From NCBI GenBank assembly GCA_023432005.1, contig JAEYVF010000132.1, forward strand, positions 1 to 15,004: 15,004 nucleotides of DNA, in the 5' to 3' direction. This DNA comes from Actinomycetes bacterium. Lineage in GTDB: Bacteria; Actinomycetota; Actinomycetes; Actinomycetales; Microbacteriaceae. A model generated the notes under the pieces. It was given only the letters and a program-made list of their open reading frames with translations, searched no databases and was not told the origin of the DNA. Positions 5,399-13,231 of the stretch are shown here, in pieces (position 1 is the first letter of the stretch; the number at the start of each line of letters is the position of its first letter). Position numbers and translations under genes: made by a program.

Positions 5399-6196
5399 GT
5401 GACCGGGGGACGTGACTTCTACACGGATGTCGCGGCAGAGCTGGGGCACTCGGGGCTCGCCGCGACCTTCGGGCAGCGCAGCGCGGAGGGGCTGATCTCG
5501 CAGCTCACGGGCACCTCGTCGCGGGAGGCACGCACCCTCGTGAAGGCGGCGGAGCTGCTGCCGGGGGCGGGCACGTCGGGCGGGGCGGCAGAGGGTGACG
5601 ATGATGCGTCGACGTCGCGGGCGGCACGAACACGCGCCGCCGGCGCGCGCGTCGACGACGGGCGTCTCCTCGGCGACCGCAAGCCCGCCGTGCGCATCCT
5701 GGTGACGAAGACCGACCTCGACTCCCCCACCGACGCGCACGGCAACCGTCCCGGCGCCGCATACTTCGAAGGACAGACCGACGCGGTCTCGGTCGCGACC
5801 GCGGAACGCTACATCTGCACCCCCGGGGCGATCCCGATCCTGTTCGACACCGACGGGCGGGTGCTCAACCTCGGCCGCGAGCAGCGCCTGTTCTCCGAGA
5901 AGCAACGCATCGCCCTCGCCGCCCGCGACGGCGGCTGCCTCATGTGCGATCGGCCACCGTCCTGGTGCGAAGCGCACCACATCGACCACTGGGACGAACA
6001 CCACGGCCGAACCGACATCGACGACGGCGTGCTGCTCTGCCGCCACCACCACCTCCTCCTCCACAACCGCAACTGGCGCATCCGCCGCACCCACGGCAAC
6101 TACCACCTCGAACGACCCGACACCCACGGCGTCCAGCGCCGCATCCCCCTGCCCACCCGCAGTCGCGCGAGGCAACGCCTCCGCAGCACCGCCTGA
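5399..6196 (+). pseudogene. Shortened DUF222/HNH endonuclease (13E12 family) gene, probably decayed
   Basis: The C-terminal two-thirds matches the conserved end of DUF222 proteins: YFEGQTDAVSVATAERY, then REQRLFSEKQRIALAARDGGC, and an HNH nuclease core at about residues 190-230 (EAHHIDHWDEHHGRTD, then LLCRHHHLLLHN). Family members are usually about 400-500 residues; this frame gives 265. It begins in the middle of DUF222 (ELGHSGLAATFGQRSAEGLISQLTG) and then passes through an Ala/Arg/Asp-rich junction (about residues 52-88) straight to the pre-HNH region, so the central DUF222 body appears deleted. The putative GTG start has no Shine-Dalgarno sequence. The HNH cysteine pair is CxxC rather than the wider spacing I expect. 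The HNH domain itself is open and could still fold, so a short functional protein cannot be excluded. These genes are multicopy in actinobacteria and prone to recombination. Confidence 0.7.
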
Positions 6197-6216
6197 CGGC
6201 CGCCGACACGGAACCT

Positions 6217-6239
6217 GCGCGCATGTTCGTCATGCGCGC
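6217..6239. repeat. Hairpin with 9-bp perfect stem between the HNH remnant and the sulfatase
   Basis: GCGCGCATG and CATGCGCGC are exact reverse complements around the loop TTCGT. It lies 20 bp after the HNH stop and 120 bp before the sulfatase start. No T-run follows on either strand, so it is either a weak terminator or a protein-binding site. Confidence 0.45.
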
Positions 6240-6281
6240 GCGGAGGCACGGCTCGGCCACCCCGGCGCAGCACGCGAACGC

Positions 6282-6298
6282 TCACCCCTCCCGGGTGA
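6282..6298. promoter_or_regulatory. Inverted repeat upstream of the sulfatase gene (candidate operator)
   Basis: TCACCC and GGGTGA flank CTCCC, forming a 17-bp site about 60-77 bp before the sulfatase ATG. It is in the right place for an operator in an otherwise unstructured 162-bp promoter region, but six-base arms can arise by chance in such GC-rich DNA. Confidence 0.3.
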
Positions 6299-6358
6299 CA
6301 CCGCGCCGCGGCCCGCTGACTACCGTGACACGCGTTCGAGCAGCGAAGGCGGTGCACC

Positions 6359-8683
6359 ATGTCCGAACCGTTCCGCGGTGTGATCCAGGAAGACGTGCGG
6401 GAGTCCATCCCCGACTGGGGCCCCTACACGCTCCCCACGGCGCCCGAGGGCTCCCCCAACATCCTCGTGATCCTCTACGACGACACGGGTCTCGCGGCGT
6501 GGTCGCCCTACGGCGGCCGCATCCAGATGCCGACGCTCGACCGGCTCGCACAGAACGGCCTCAGCTACACGCAATGGCACACGACCGCCCTCTGCTCGCC
6601 CACGCGGTCCACCTTCCTCACCGGCCGCAACCACCACGTCAACCGCAGCGCCGCCATCACGGAGGCCACGAACGGCTTCCCGGGCGCCGCCGGGCGACTG
6701 CCCGCCGAGTGCGCCACGATCGGCCAGGTGCTCCAAGACAACGGCTACTCCACCTTCTGGGTCGGCAAGAACCACAACGTGCCCGAGGAGGACATCGCGG
6801 GCGGCGGCAGCCGGTCCGAGTGGCCGCTGCAGAAAGGCTTCGACCGGTTCTACGGCTTCCTCGGCGGCGAGACCAACCAGTGGTACCCCGACCTCGTCGA
6901 GGACAACCGGTTCATCGAGCCGCCGTACACCCCCGAGGAGGGTTACCACCTCTCGAAGGACCTCGCCGACCAGGCCATCCGCATGGTGCGCGACCAGCAG
7001 TCGTCGAACCCGTCGAAGCCCTGGTACCTGTGGTTCTGCCCCGGCGCGAACCACGCACCCCACCACGCACCGCAGGACTACATCGACAAGTACAAGGGCG
7101 CCTTCGACGACGGGTACGAGGCCTACCGCGAGTGGGTGCTCCAGCGCATGATCGACCGCGGCATCGTGCCCGAGGGCACCGAGCTGACACCGCTCAACCC
7201 GATGCCCGACGACGTGGCCAACCACGGCGACGACGTACGCCCGTGGGACACCCTCAGCCACGACGAGCGCCGGCTCTTCAGCCGCATGGCCGAGGTCTAC
7301 GCCGCCATGTCCGAGTACACCGACGCGCAGATCGGCCGCATCGTCGACTACCTCGAGCAGTCGGGGCAGCTCGACAACACGCTCATCTTCTACTGCGCCG
7401 ACAACGGCGCCTCGGGCGAGGGCACCCCGAACGGCTCCGTCAACGAGAACAAGTTCTTCAACGGCTACCCCGACGACCTCGCCGAGAACCTCGCGGCGAT
7501 CGACGAGCTCGGCAGCCGAGAGACCTACAACCACTACCCCACGGGCTGGGCCGTCGCGTTCTCGACGCCCTTCAAGATGTTCAAGCGCTACGCCCAGTTC
7601 TCGGGAGGCACATGCGATCCGATGGTCATCCACTGGCCGAAGGGCATCCGCGCACGGGGCGAGGTGCGACACCAGTACCACCACTCCGTCGACATCGTGC
7701 CCACGATCCTGGAGGTGATCGGGCTCGAGATGCCCGCGGTCTACCGCGGAGTCGAGCAGTACCCGCTCAACGGGGTCTCGATGAGGTACACCTTCGAGGC
7801 CGCGCCCGACGCCCCCACCCAGAAGCACCGTCAGTACTACGCGATGCTCGGCACGCGTGGCATCTGGCAGGACGGATGGAAAGCCGTCGCCGTCCACGCC
7901 CCGCTCTCGGGGAAGGGCCACTTCGACCAGGACGCGTGGGAGCTCTTCCACGTCGACGCCGATCGCGCCGAGAGCGTGGACCTCTCGGCGGAGCATCCCG
8001 AGAAGCTGCGCGAGCTGCTCGACGTCTGGCACGCGGAGGCCGCGGCGAACTACGTGCTGCCGCTCGACGACCGCAGCGCCATCGAGTACCTCACGACCGA
8101 GCGGCCCCAGCAGGAGCCGCCCCGCACGCGCTACGTCTACTACCCCGACTCGGCGCCCGTGCCCGAGGGCGTCGCCGTCAACATCCGCGGCCGCTCGTAC
8201 AAGATCGTCGCGGATGCGCGGGTCACCGCCGACACCGAGGGCGTGCTCTTCGCGCACGGCTCGCGCTTCGGCGGTCACACCCTCTTCATCCAGGACGGCC
8301 GGCTGCACTACGTGTACAACTTCCTCGGCATCCGTCCGGAACAGGAGCTCACCTCCGGTCCCCTCTCGCCCGGCGACCACACGCTCGGCGTTGAATTCGT
8401 ACGCGAGGGCGCCGGCGAGCATGGCGAGTCGCTCGGCACCGCCACCCTCTACGTCGACGAGGAGGCCGTGACCTCGCAGCCGATGCGGGCGCAGGTGGGC
8501 AAGTTCACCCTCTCGGGCGACGGGCTCTGCATCGGCTTCGACAGCGCCGACCCGGTGAGCCGGCGCTACACGGGCTCGTTCCCGTTCCGCGGCGGCACCC
8601 TGCTCGGTGTGGCCGTCGACGTGAGCGAGGAGCAGTACCTCGACCTCGAGCGCGAGGCTGCCGCCGCGATGGCCCGCGAGTAG
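6359..8683 (+). CDS. Type I (formylglycine-dependent) sulfatase, arylsulfatase family
   Basis: This 774-residue protein hydrolyses sulfate esters. The sulfatase signature C79-S-P-T-R83 lies in ALCSPTRSTFLTGR; Cys79 is the residue converted to formylglycine. Metal ligands are seen as Asp41-Asp42 (LVILYDDTG) and the Asp-Asn pair in FYCADNGASGEG (about residues 346-348). The sulfatase domain fills about residues 30-560. The remainder (about 600-760) is beta-rich (EGVLFAHGSRFGGHTLFIQDGRLHYVYNF) and typical of the long, roughly 780-residue arylsulfatases of actinobacteria, so the protein is full length. No signal peptide is visible, which suggests a cytoplasmic enzyme acting on imported sulfate esters. 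GAAGG upstream is a plausible ribosome binding site. No formylglycine-generating enzyme or sulfate transporter is in the window. It converges on the mannoside operon with a 6-bp gap. The substrate is unknown. Confidence 0.93.
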   Translation: MSEPFRGVIQEDVRESIPDWGPYTLPTAPEGSPNILVILYDDTGLAAWSPYGGRIQMPTLDRLAQNGLSYTQWHTTALCSPTRSTFLTGRNHHVNRSAAITEATNGFPGAAGRLPAECATIGQVLQDNGYSTFWVGKNHNVPEEDIAGGGSRSEWPLQKGFDRFYGFLGGETNQWYPDLVEDNRFIEPPYTPEEGYHLSKDLADQAIRMVRDQQSSNPSKPWYLWFCPGANHAPHHAPQDYIDKYKGAFDDGYEAYREWVLQRMIDRGIVPEGTELTPLNPMPDDVANHGDDVRPWDTLSHDERRLFSRMAEVYAAMSEYTDAQIGRIVDYLEQSGQLDNTLIFYCADNGASGEGTPNGSVNENKFFNGYPDDLAENLAAIDELGSRETYNHYPTGWAVAFSTPFKMFKRYAQFSGGTCDPMVIHWPKGIRARGEVRHQYHHSVDIVPTILEVIGLEMPAVYRGVEQYPLNGVSMRYTFEAAPDAPTQKHRQYYAMLGTRGIWQDGWKAVAVHAPLSGKGHFDQDAWELFHVDADRAESVDLSAEHPEKLRELLDVWHAEAAANYVLPLDDRSAIEYLTTERPQQEPPRTRYVYYPDSAPVPEGVAVNIRGRSYKIVADARVTADTEGVLFAHGSRFGGHTLFIQDGRLHYVYNFLGIRPEQELTSGPLSPGDHTLGVEFVREGAGEHGESLGTATLYVDEEAVTSQPMRAQVGKFTLSGDGLCIGFDSADPVSRRYTGSFPFRGGTLLGVAVDVSEEQYLDLEREAAAAMARE

Positions 8684-8689
8684 GCGCGG

Positions 8690-9589
8690 TCAGGCGACCG
8701 ACACGAGCGCGGACAGCGGATGCGCGGGGGCGAGCCGTGCGAGCGCCTCCGCGCCGTCGAGTCCCGTCCCGTGCGGCGCCTCGAACCGCGCGGCAGGGTG
8801 CACGGCGCGCACCGCCTCCTCGAACGTCGCCCGGACGAGGGCACCGCGGAACACTCCCCCGATCGCGCTCACGAGGGGTGACACCTCGGCGCCGACCCGA
8901 CGCAGCGCCGTCACCGCCGACAGGGCGAGCTCCTCACCCGCCTCGCGGCAGATGCGGGCCGCGACGGCATCCGACTCGGCGTGCGCCGCGACCGCCTCCG
9001 CGAACCACGCGACGACGCTCACCTTCGCGGGGTCCGACTGCAGCTGCACGTAGGCGTCCTCGAGCTCGGGCCACCTCGACCGCACGACCGAGGTGAGCGC
9101 CGTCTCGGGGCCGCGTCCGTCATGGGCGCGCATGACCGCGTCGAGCGCCTGCCTCCCCACCCAGAACCCGCTGCCCGCGTCGCCCATGAGGTAGCCCCAC
9201 CCGTCGACGCGCGCGACACCCGCGGGGCCGACGGCGAGGATGATCGAGCCCGTGCCGCTCGCGATGACGACGCCCGGCAGCTCGCCGAGCGTGCCGAGGT
9301 ACGAGGTGACGGAGTCGTGCGCGAGCAGAACACGCGCGTCCCACGCGAGCAGCGAACGCAGCTCGCCCGCGTCGTGCTCGACGCTCGTGAGGCCCGAGAC
9401 GCCGAGGGCGACCACATCGATACGCACAGAACCGGCGACCTGACGTGCGGCATCCGCGAGCTGCGGCAGCAGCGGCTGGTCCGTGCGCACCCCCGGGAGC
9501 ACGCGCTCGACCGGCTCGGCGCCGGGACGCTCGAGACGCAACTTGATGCCCGTCTGCCCCGCGTCGACCGCGAGGAGCACCTCGTCCAC
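8690..9589 (-). CDS. BadF/BadG/BcrA/BcrD-type sugar kinase (N-acetylglucosamine-kinase-like)
   Basis: This 299-residue protein has the ASKHA fold. The phosphate-1 motif is LLAVDAGQTGIK at residues 5-15, the phosphate-2 motif is VIASGTGSIILAV at about 107-118, and GWGYLMGDAGSGFWVG at about 130-145 is typical of GlcNAc kinase-like members. SAIGGVF near residue 240 is the adenosine loop. Relatives phosphorylate N-acetylglucosamine or glucosamine using ATP; in this operon the substrate could be a monosaccharide released from the imported glycan, which is an inference. The start is GTG 9589, because GGAAGGG lies six bases upstream; a GTG at 9619 would overlap the GH113 gene and add only ten poor residues. 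It is the last gene of the operon, with no visible terminator before the convergent sulfatase. Confidence 0.88.
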   Translation of the reverse strand: MDEVLLAVDAGQTGIKLRLERPGAEPVERVLPGVRTDQPLLPQLADAARQVAGSVRIDVVALGVSGLTSVEHDAGELRSLLAWDARVLLAHDSVTSYLGTLGELPGVVIASGTGSIILAVGPAGVARVDGWGYLMGDAGSGFWVGRQALDAVMRAHDGRGPETALTSVVRSRWPELEDAYVQLQSDPAKVSVVAWFAEAVAAHAESDAVAARICREAGEELALSAVTALRRVGAEVSPLVSAIGGVFRGALVRATFEEAVRAVHPAARFEAPHGTGLDGAEALARLAPAHPLSALVSVA

Positions 9590-9595
9590 AGCTAC

Positions 9596-9602
9596 CCTTC
9601 CC
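9596..9602 (-). promoter_or_regulatory. Ribosome binding site setting the kinase start
   Basis: The minus strand reads GGAAGGG here, six bases before the GTG at 9589. It supports independent initiation at 9589 rather than at the upstream GTG at 9619. Confidence 0.65.
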
Positions 9603-9605
9603 GGT

Positions 9606-10664
9606 CTATCCGCGCGCACTCCAGTCGCGGTAGCGGGCCGCCATGAGCTCGCCCGCCGGCTTGCCGAACGGGCAGTAGTCGTCGTTCGCCACCGCGTCCT
9701 GCTCAGGGTACAAGCGGGCCGGCCAGTCCCACAGCATGAGCCCGCGCACCCAGGGCCGCGCGCGCACGGCGTCGAACATCGCCGCGTAGTAGCGCAGCTG
9801 CTCCTCGCCCGAGGGCGACCCCGGCAGCGTCCAGTCGTTGGGCCGCGCCGCCGAACCGGTGCGCGAGGGGCAGCCCGCCTCCATGAAGAAGAACGGCTTG
9901 CCGGATGCCGCGACGACCGCCTCGATGCGGTCGAGCTGCGCCTCCCATCCGTCGATCGGGTAGTAGCCGCTCGACGAGATGACGTCGACGGCGTCCCACC
10001 AGGTGATGCGATCCTCCTGGTACTTGTCGCAGTTGTAGGTGACGAGCCCCGAGTACGCCGCGCGCACCTCGGCGATGAGCGCGCGCCACTCGGCCTCCCG
10101 CGAGTCGGCCCGCACCATCTCGCATCCGACGCACAGCATCGCGCAGCCCTCGGCCTCGGCGATGCGCGCCGCGTGCAGGATGAACCGCCGGTACGACGCG
10201 AACCACTCCGTCCAGCTCGGCTCGCCGGGAACGTCCCAGTCGAAGAAGCCGATGTGCGCGCGCCACGTGCCGTCGGCGACGTTCACGACGGGCTTGAGGC
10301 ACACCCGCAGCCCGAGCGCATGGGTCGCGCGGATGGCGCCGACGATCTCGTCGTCCCCGACCTGCGGCCCGTCGTCGAACGGGATGTCGGTCGAGAACGC
10401 CGTCGCCTGCTCCGCGGCGTAGGCGAGCGCCGTCCACGTCACACCGTGCTGGGCCATGAGCCGCATCGAGTCGGCCGCCTCGGGCGTCGCCCACGTGCCG
10501 CGCGTGCCGACCCAGCCCCACGTCATGCCGCACACGGGGTCGCCGGCGATGCGCGGCACGTCCGCGTCGCCGGTCTCGGCCCCGCTCGTCGCTCGCGCGC
10601 TCGCCATGTCGGCGCCCATCGCTGCCCCGCCCGTCGCCGCCCCGCTCATCGCTCCCCCGCTCAT
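9606..10664 (-). CDS. GH113-like glycoside hydrolase (beta-mannanase/beta-mannosidase type)
   Basis: This 352-residue protein reads as a clan GH-A (beta/alpha)8 barrel. It opens with GMTWGWVGTRGTWATPEA, and the catalytic pair appears to be Glu182 (LCVGCEM, acid/base) and Glu262 (FFFMEAGCPSR, nucleophile), 80 residues apart as expected for GH113. Other typical parts are LKPVVNVADGTWRAHIGF and SSSGYYPIDGWEAQLDRI. GH113 enzymes cleave beta-1,4-mannosidic bonds, which fits the adjacent beta-mannosidase; a xylan-type annotation would be an alternative. There is no signal peptide, so it acts in the cytoplasm. The ATG overlaps the GH2 stop as ATGA. The first 36 residues are a Gly/Ala/Ser/Met/Thr-rich repeat with four in-frame ATG codons, so the true start is uncertain: Met1, Met6, Met16 or Met20 could all be used. 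Confidence 0.85.
   Translation of the reverse strand: MSGGAMSGAATGGAAMGADMASARATSGAETGDADVPRIAGDPVCGMTWGWVGTRGTWATPEAADSMRLMAQHGVTWTALAYAAEQATAFSTDIPFDDGPQVGDDEIVGAIRATHALGLRVCLKPVVNVADGTWRAHIGFFDWDVPGEPSWTEWFASYRRFILHAARIAEAEGCAMLCVGCEMVRADSREAEWRALIAEVRAAYSGLVTYNCDKYQEDRITWWDAVDVISSSGYYPIDGWEAQLDRIEAVVAASGKPFFFMEAGCPSRTGSAARPNDWTLPGSPSGEEQLRYYAAMFDAVRARPWVRGLMLWDWPARLYPEQDAVANDDYCPFGKPAGELMAARYRDWSARG
10620..10664 (-). repeat. 15-bp tandem repeat at the start of the GH113-like gene
   Basis: Three adjacent 15-bp units on the minus strand (10664-10650, 10649-10635, 10634-10620) share the pattern A(T/C)G(A/G)GCGGGG..GCG and encode MSGGA, MSGAA and TGGAA. A fourth, diverged unit lies in register at 10589-10575 (TSGAE). 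The first two units each begin with ATG preceded by GGAGCG or GGCCCG, so copy number changes would add or remove start codons in frame. Confidence 0.7.
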
Positions 10665-13231
10665 CGGGCCACCAGCTCGTTGCCCGTGCGCAGCACGCGC
10701 GGATCGGCGAACGCGGATGCCGCGGCTGCCCCCGCGCCCCGCACGCGGAAGGTGTGCGCCTCGCCTGGCAGCAGCGTCACGAGTCCCGAGTCGACCGTCG
10801 CATCCGGGTGCACCTTGTCGACGAGCAGCGTCACGTCGCGCAGGAGCGTCTCGGCCGCGACCGTCACGAGCACCTCGTCGCCACCAGATCCGGCCCCCTC
10901 AGCGCCCGCGGCGCCGCCCCCGACAGCGCCGCCGTCGGCACCCCCGTCGGCAACGGATGCCGTGGTCACCTCGAACCGCGCGGCCGGCAGCGCCGACTCC
11001 CGCGGCCGGGCGCCGAACGAGAGCCCCCGCACGCCGTCGAGCGAGGCGACGAGCAGCTCGCCGGGGGGGTCGCCGAACGCGGCCACGGCATCCGGGACCT
11101 CGACGGTCGCGCTCGACCACGGCGCGACCGACACCGGCACCGAGGCCTCGGCGAGCACCGCGCCGTCGTAGCCGCGGCGCGCGATCACGAGCGAGCCCTC
11201 CCACGCGTCCGCGGTGTCGTTGCCGAGCACCGCCGCGAGCGCCCGCAGACCGGCGCCGGCGCGCGGCTGGATCGTCACGACCCGCGGCGCGAAGGCGTTC
11301 TTGAGCGCGAAGTAGAGCGGCTTCTCACGCCCGTCGCCGTCGATCGCGGCCCACGAGGTGACCGGCCAGCAGTCGTTGAGCTGCCAGACGACGGCACCCG
11401 AGGTGCGCGGCGCGTGCGAGCGGAAGTGGTCGAGCGCGAACCCGACGGCGTTCGCCTGGTTGAGCTGCATCGCCCAGTGCCAGGCGTCCATGTCGCGCGG
11501 CACGCGATAGTGCGGCAGCAGCCCGTCGACGAGCTTCTGGTTGCCCTCGATCGCCTTCTGGTGAACGAGCATCCCGGGCGACTCCGGGGTGAGCGGGTCG
11601 TCGGTGAGCGCGCGCGTGAGGGTCGTCCACGCGGGCGGGCCCTGCCATCCGAACTCCGCGACGAAGCGCGGGGCGTGCTCGCGGTAGGTCTCCCAGCCCT
11701 GCCGGTTCCACTGCTCCCACAGGTGCGTCGAGCCGTTGGTCTCGTCGTTCGGATGCCGCTCGCGGTCGGGGCTGAACGGGCTACCCGGCGCGTAGGGCAC
11801 GTGCGGGGCGAGCTCGGCGACGACCGCCGGCAGCACGTCGTAGTAGTACAGCTCGCCCCACGTCGCACCGTCGAGCCGGGTCTCCCAGCCCCAGTCGACA
11901 CGCCCCCACAGGTTCTCGTTGTTGCCCGTGAGCAGCGCGAGCGAGGCGTGGTGGGCGATGCGCGCGACGTTGTCGCGGGCCTCCGCCTCGACCTCCGAGC
12001 GGATGGGCTCCTCCTCCGGGTAGGCGGCGCACGCGAAGAGGAAGTCCTGCCAGGTGAGGAGGCCCAGCTCGTCGGCGACGTCGTAGAACGCGTCGTCCTC
12101 GTAGATGCCGCCGCCCCACACGCGCACGAGGTTGACGCCCGCCGCGGCCGCCTGGCGCAGGCGGCGCTCGTAGCGGGCGCGGTCGACGCGCGGGAAGAGG
12201 GCGTCATCCGGGATCCAGTTGACGCCCTTGACCCAGACGGGGCGTTCGTTGACGACGAGCTGGAAGGGTCGTCCGTCGGCATCGGGCTCGGTGTCCCAGC
12301 GGAGGGTGCGGAAGCCGACGCGGCGCGAGGTCGCGTCGAGCTCGGCGTCGTCGGCAGCGGCCCGGCGCAGCCGCACCACGACGTCGTACAGCGGCTGGGC
12401 GCCGTGTGCTGCGGGCCACCAGCGCTCGACCGCGTCGAGCTCCACCCGCAGCGACGCCTCCGTCGCCCCCGGCGCGATCGCCTCCCGCGCGACCGCGACC
12501 CCGCCGTCCGGCAGCGCGACCTCGAGCTCGAGCTCGAGCGCCGCGTCCGCGCCCGCCACCCGCGCGACCGACACCTCGGCCGTGACGACACCGCCGTCGC
12601 CGACCGCCGCGGCCGCGACGCGCGCATCCGCGATGCGTGCTGTCGACCAGGCCTCGAGCCGCACCGAGCGCCAGACGCCGCTCGTGAACGTCGCGATGCC
12701 CCAGTCCCAGCCGAAGTTGCACGCCGACTTGCGGATCGCTTCGAACGGCATCGGGTAGGGCCGCGGTCGCGGGCCGAGCGCGAGACTCTGCTCGTTCGCG
12801 TAGCGCACGGGGCTGCGGAACCGGATGCGCAGCTCACTGCCGCCGGCACGCACGAGCCCCGTCACGTCGAAGCGGTAGCGCCGGTGCTGGTTCGCCGTCT
12901 CGCCGAGCACGCGCCCGTCGAGCGTGACCGTCGCGACCGTGTCGAGCCCGTCGAACGCGAGCTCGAGCCGGTCGGCCGCGAGCTCGGCATCCGTCGCCTC
13001 GAGCCGCAGCGCGTACTCCCAGTCGACGAGTCCGATCCACGCGAGCGCCGACTCGTTATCGTCGAGGTAGGGATCGGGGATGAGGCCCGCGTCGAGGAGC
13101 GCCTGGTGCACGACGCCCGGCACGACCGCCGGCACCCCGGCATCCCTCAGACCCTCAGCGACGAGGGCCTCCGGCACGGGCCCACCCGCCGCGCGCACCG
13201 TCCACCCGGCGTGCAGCTCGCGCGCCGTCAC
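10661..13231 (-). CDS. GH2 beta-mannosidase
   Basis: This 856-residue protein is the usual length of a family 2 beta-mannosidase (EC 3.2.1.25), which releases beta-linked mannose from the non-reducing end of oligosaccharides. An N-terminal galactose-binding-like domain (about residues 1-190) ends with the mannosidase-typical PMPFEAIRKSACNFGWDWG at 161-179. An Ig-like domain follows, then the barrel: VKGVNWIPDD at 334-343, the acid/base Glu439 in TGNNENLWG, and the probable nucleophile Glu526 in RFVAEFGWQG. There is no signal peptide, so hydrolysis is cytoplasmic. A Gly/Ala-rich insert occupies residues 761-785 of the C-terminal domain. The GTG start overlaps the permease stop as GTGA, and the stop overlaps the GH113 start as ATGA, so the gene is translationally coupled on both sides. 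Confidence 0.95.
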   Translation of the reverse strand: MTARELHAGWTVRAAGGPVPEALVAEGLRDAGVPAVVPGVVHQALLDAGLIPDPYLDDNESALAWIGLVDWEYALRLEATDAELAADRLELAFDGLDTVATVTLDGRVLGETANQHRRYRFDVTGLVRAGGSELRIRFRSPVRYANEQSLALGPRPRPYPMPFEAIRKSACNFGWDWGIATFTSGVWRSVRLEAWSTARIADARVAAAAVGDGGVVTAEVSVARVAGADAALELELEVALPDGGVAVAREAIAPGATEASLRVELDAVERWWPAAHGAQPLYDVVVRLRRAAADDAELDATSRRVGFRTLRWDTEPDADGRPFQLVVNERPVWVKGVNWIPDDALFPRVDRARYERRLRQAAAAGVNLVRVWGGGIYEDDAFYDVADELGLLTWQDFLFACAAYPEEEPIRSEVEAEARDNVARIAHHASLALLTGNNENLWGRVDWGWETRLDGATWGELYYYDVLPAVVAELAPHVPYAPGSPFSPDRERHPNDETNGSTHLWEQWNRQGWETYREHAPRFVAEFGWQGPPAWTTLTRALTDDPLTPESPGMLVHQKAIEGNQKLVDGLLPHYRVPRDMDAWHWAMQLNQANAVGFALDHFRSHAPRTSGAVVWQLNDCWPVTSWAAIDGDGREKPLYFALKNAFAPRVVTIQPRAGAGLRALAAVLGNDTADAWEGSLVIARRGYDGAVLAEASVPVSVAPWSSATVEVPDAVAAFGDPPGELLVASLDGVRGLSFGARPRESALPAARFEVTTASVADGGADGGAVGGGAAGAEGAGSGGDEVLVTVAAETLLRDVTLLVDKVHPDATVDSGLVTLLPGEAHTFRVRGAGAAAASAFADPRVLRTGNELVAR
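10874..10951 (-). repeat. Gly/Ala-rich low-complexity insert in the beta-mannosidase gene
   Basis: About 26 codons here encode almost only Gly, Ala, Asp, Ser and Glu (ADGGADGGAVGGG and on), with short GGCGGT/GACGGC-like repeats. It interrupts the C-terminal beta-domain between FEVTTASV and EVLVTVAAETL and most likely forms a flexible surface loop. Confidence 0.6.

Noticed and set aside
5944..8394. 816-codon plus-strand frame overlapping the HNH remnant and sulfatase
   Set aside because: Out-of-frame shadow, extremely rich in Arg, Pro and His and without recognisable domains.
6320..8422. 700-codon minus-strand frame opposite the sulfatase
   Set aside because: Val/Gly/Arg-rich with no motif, while the sulfatase on the other strand has all catalytic residues.
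8690..9619. Kinase start at GTG 9619
   Set aside because: It overlaps the GH113 gene by 14 bp and adds residues not expected in the family; GTG 9589 has a good ribosome binding site.
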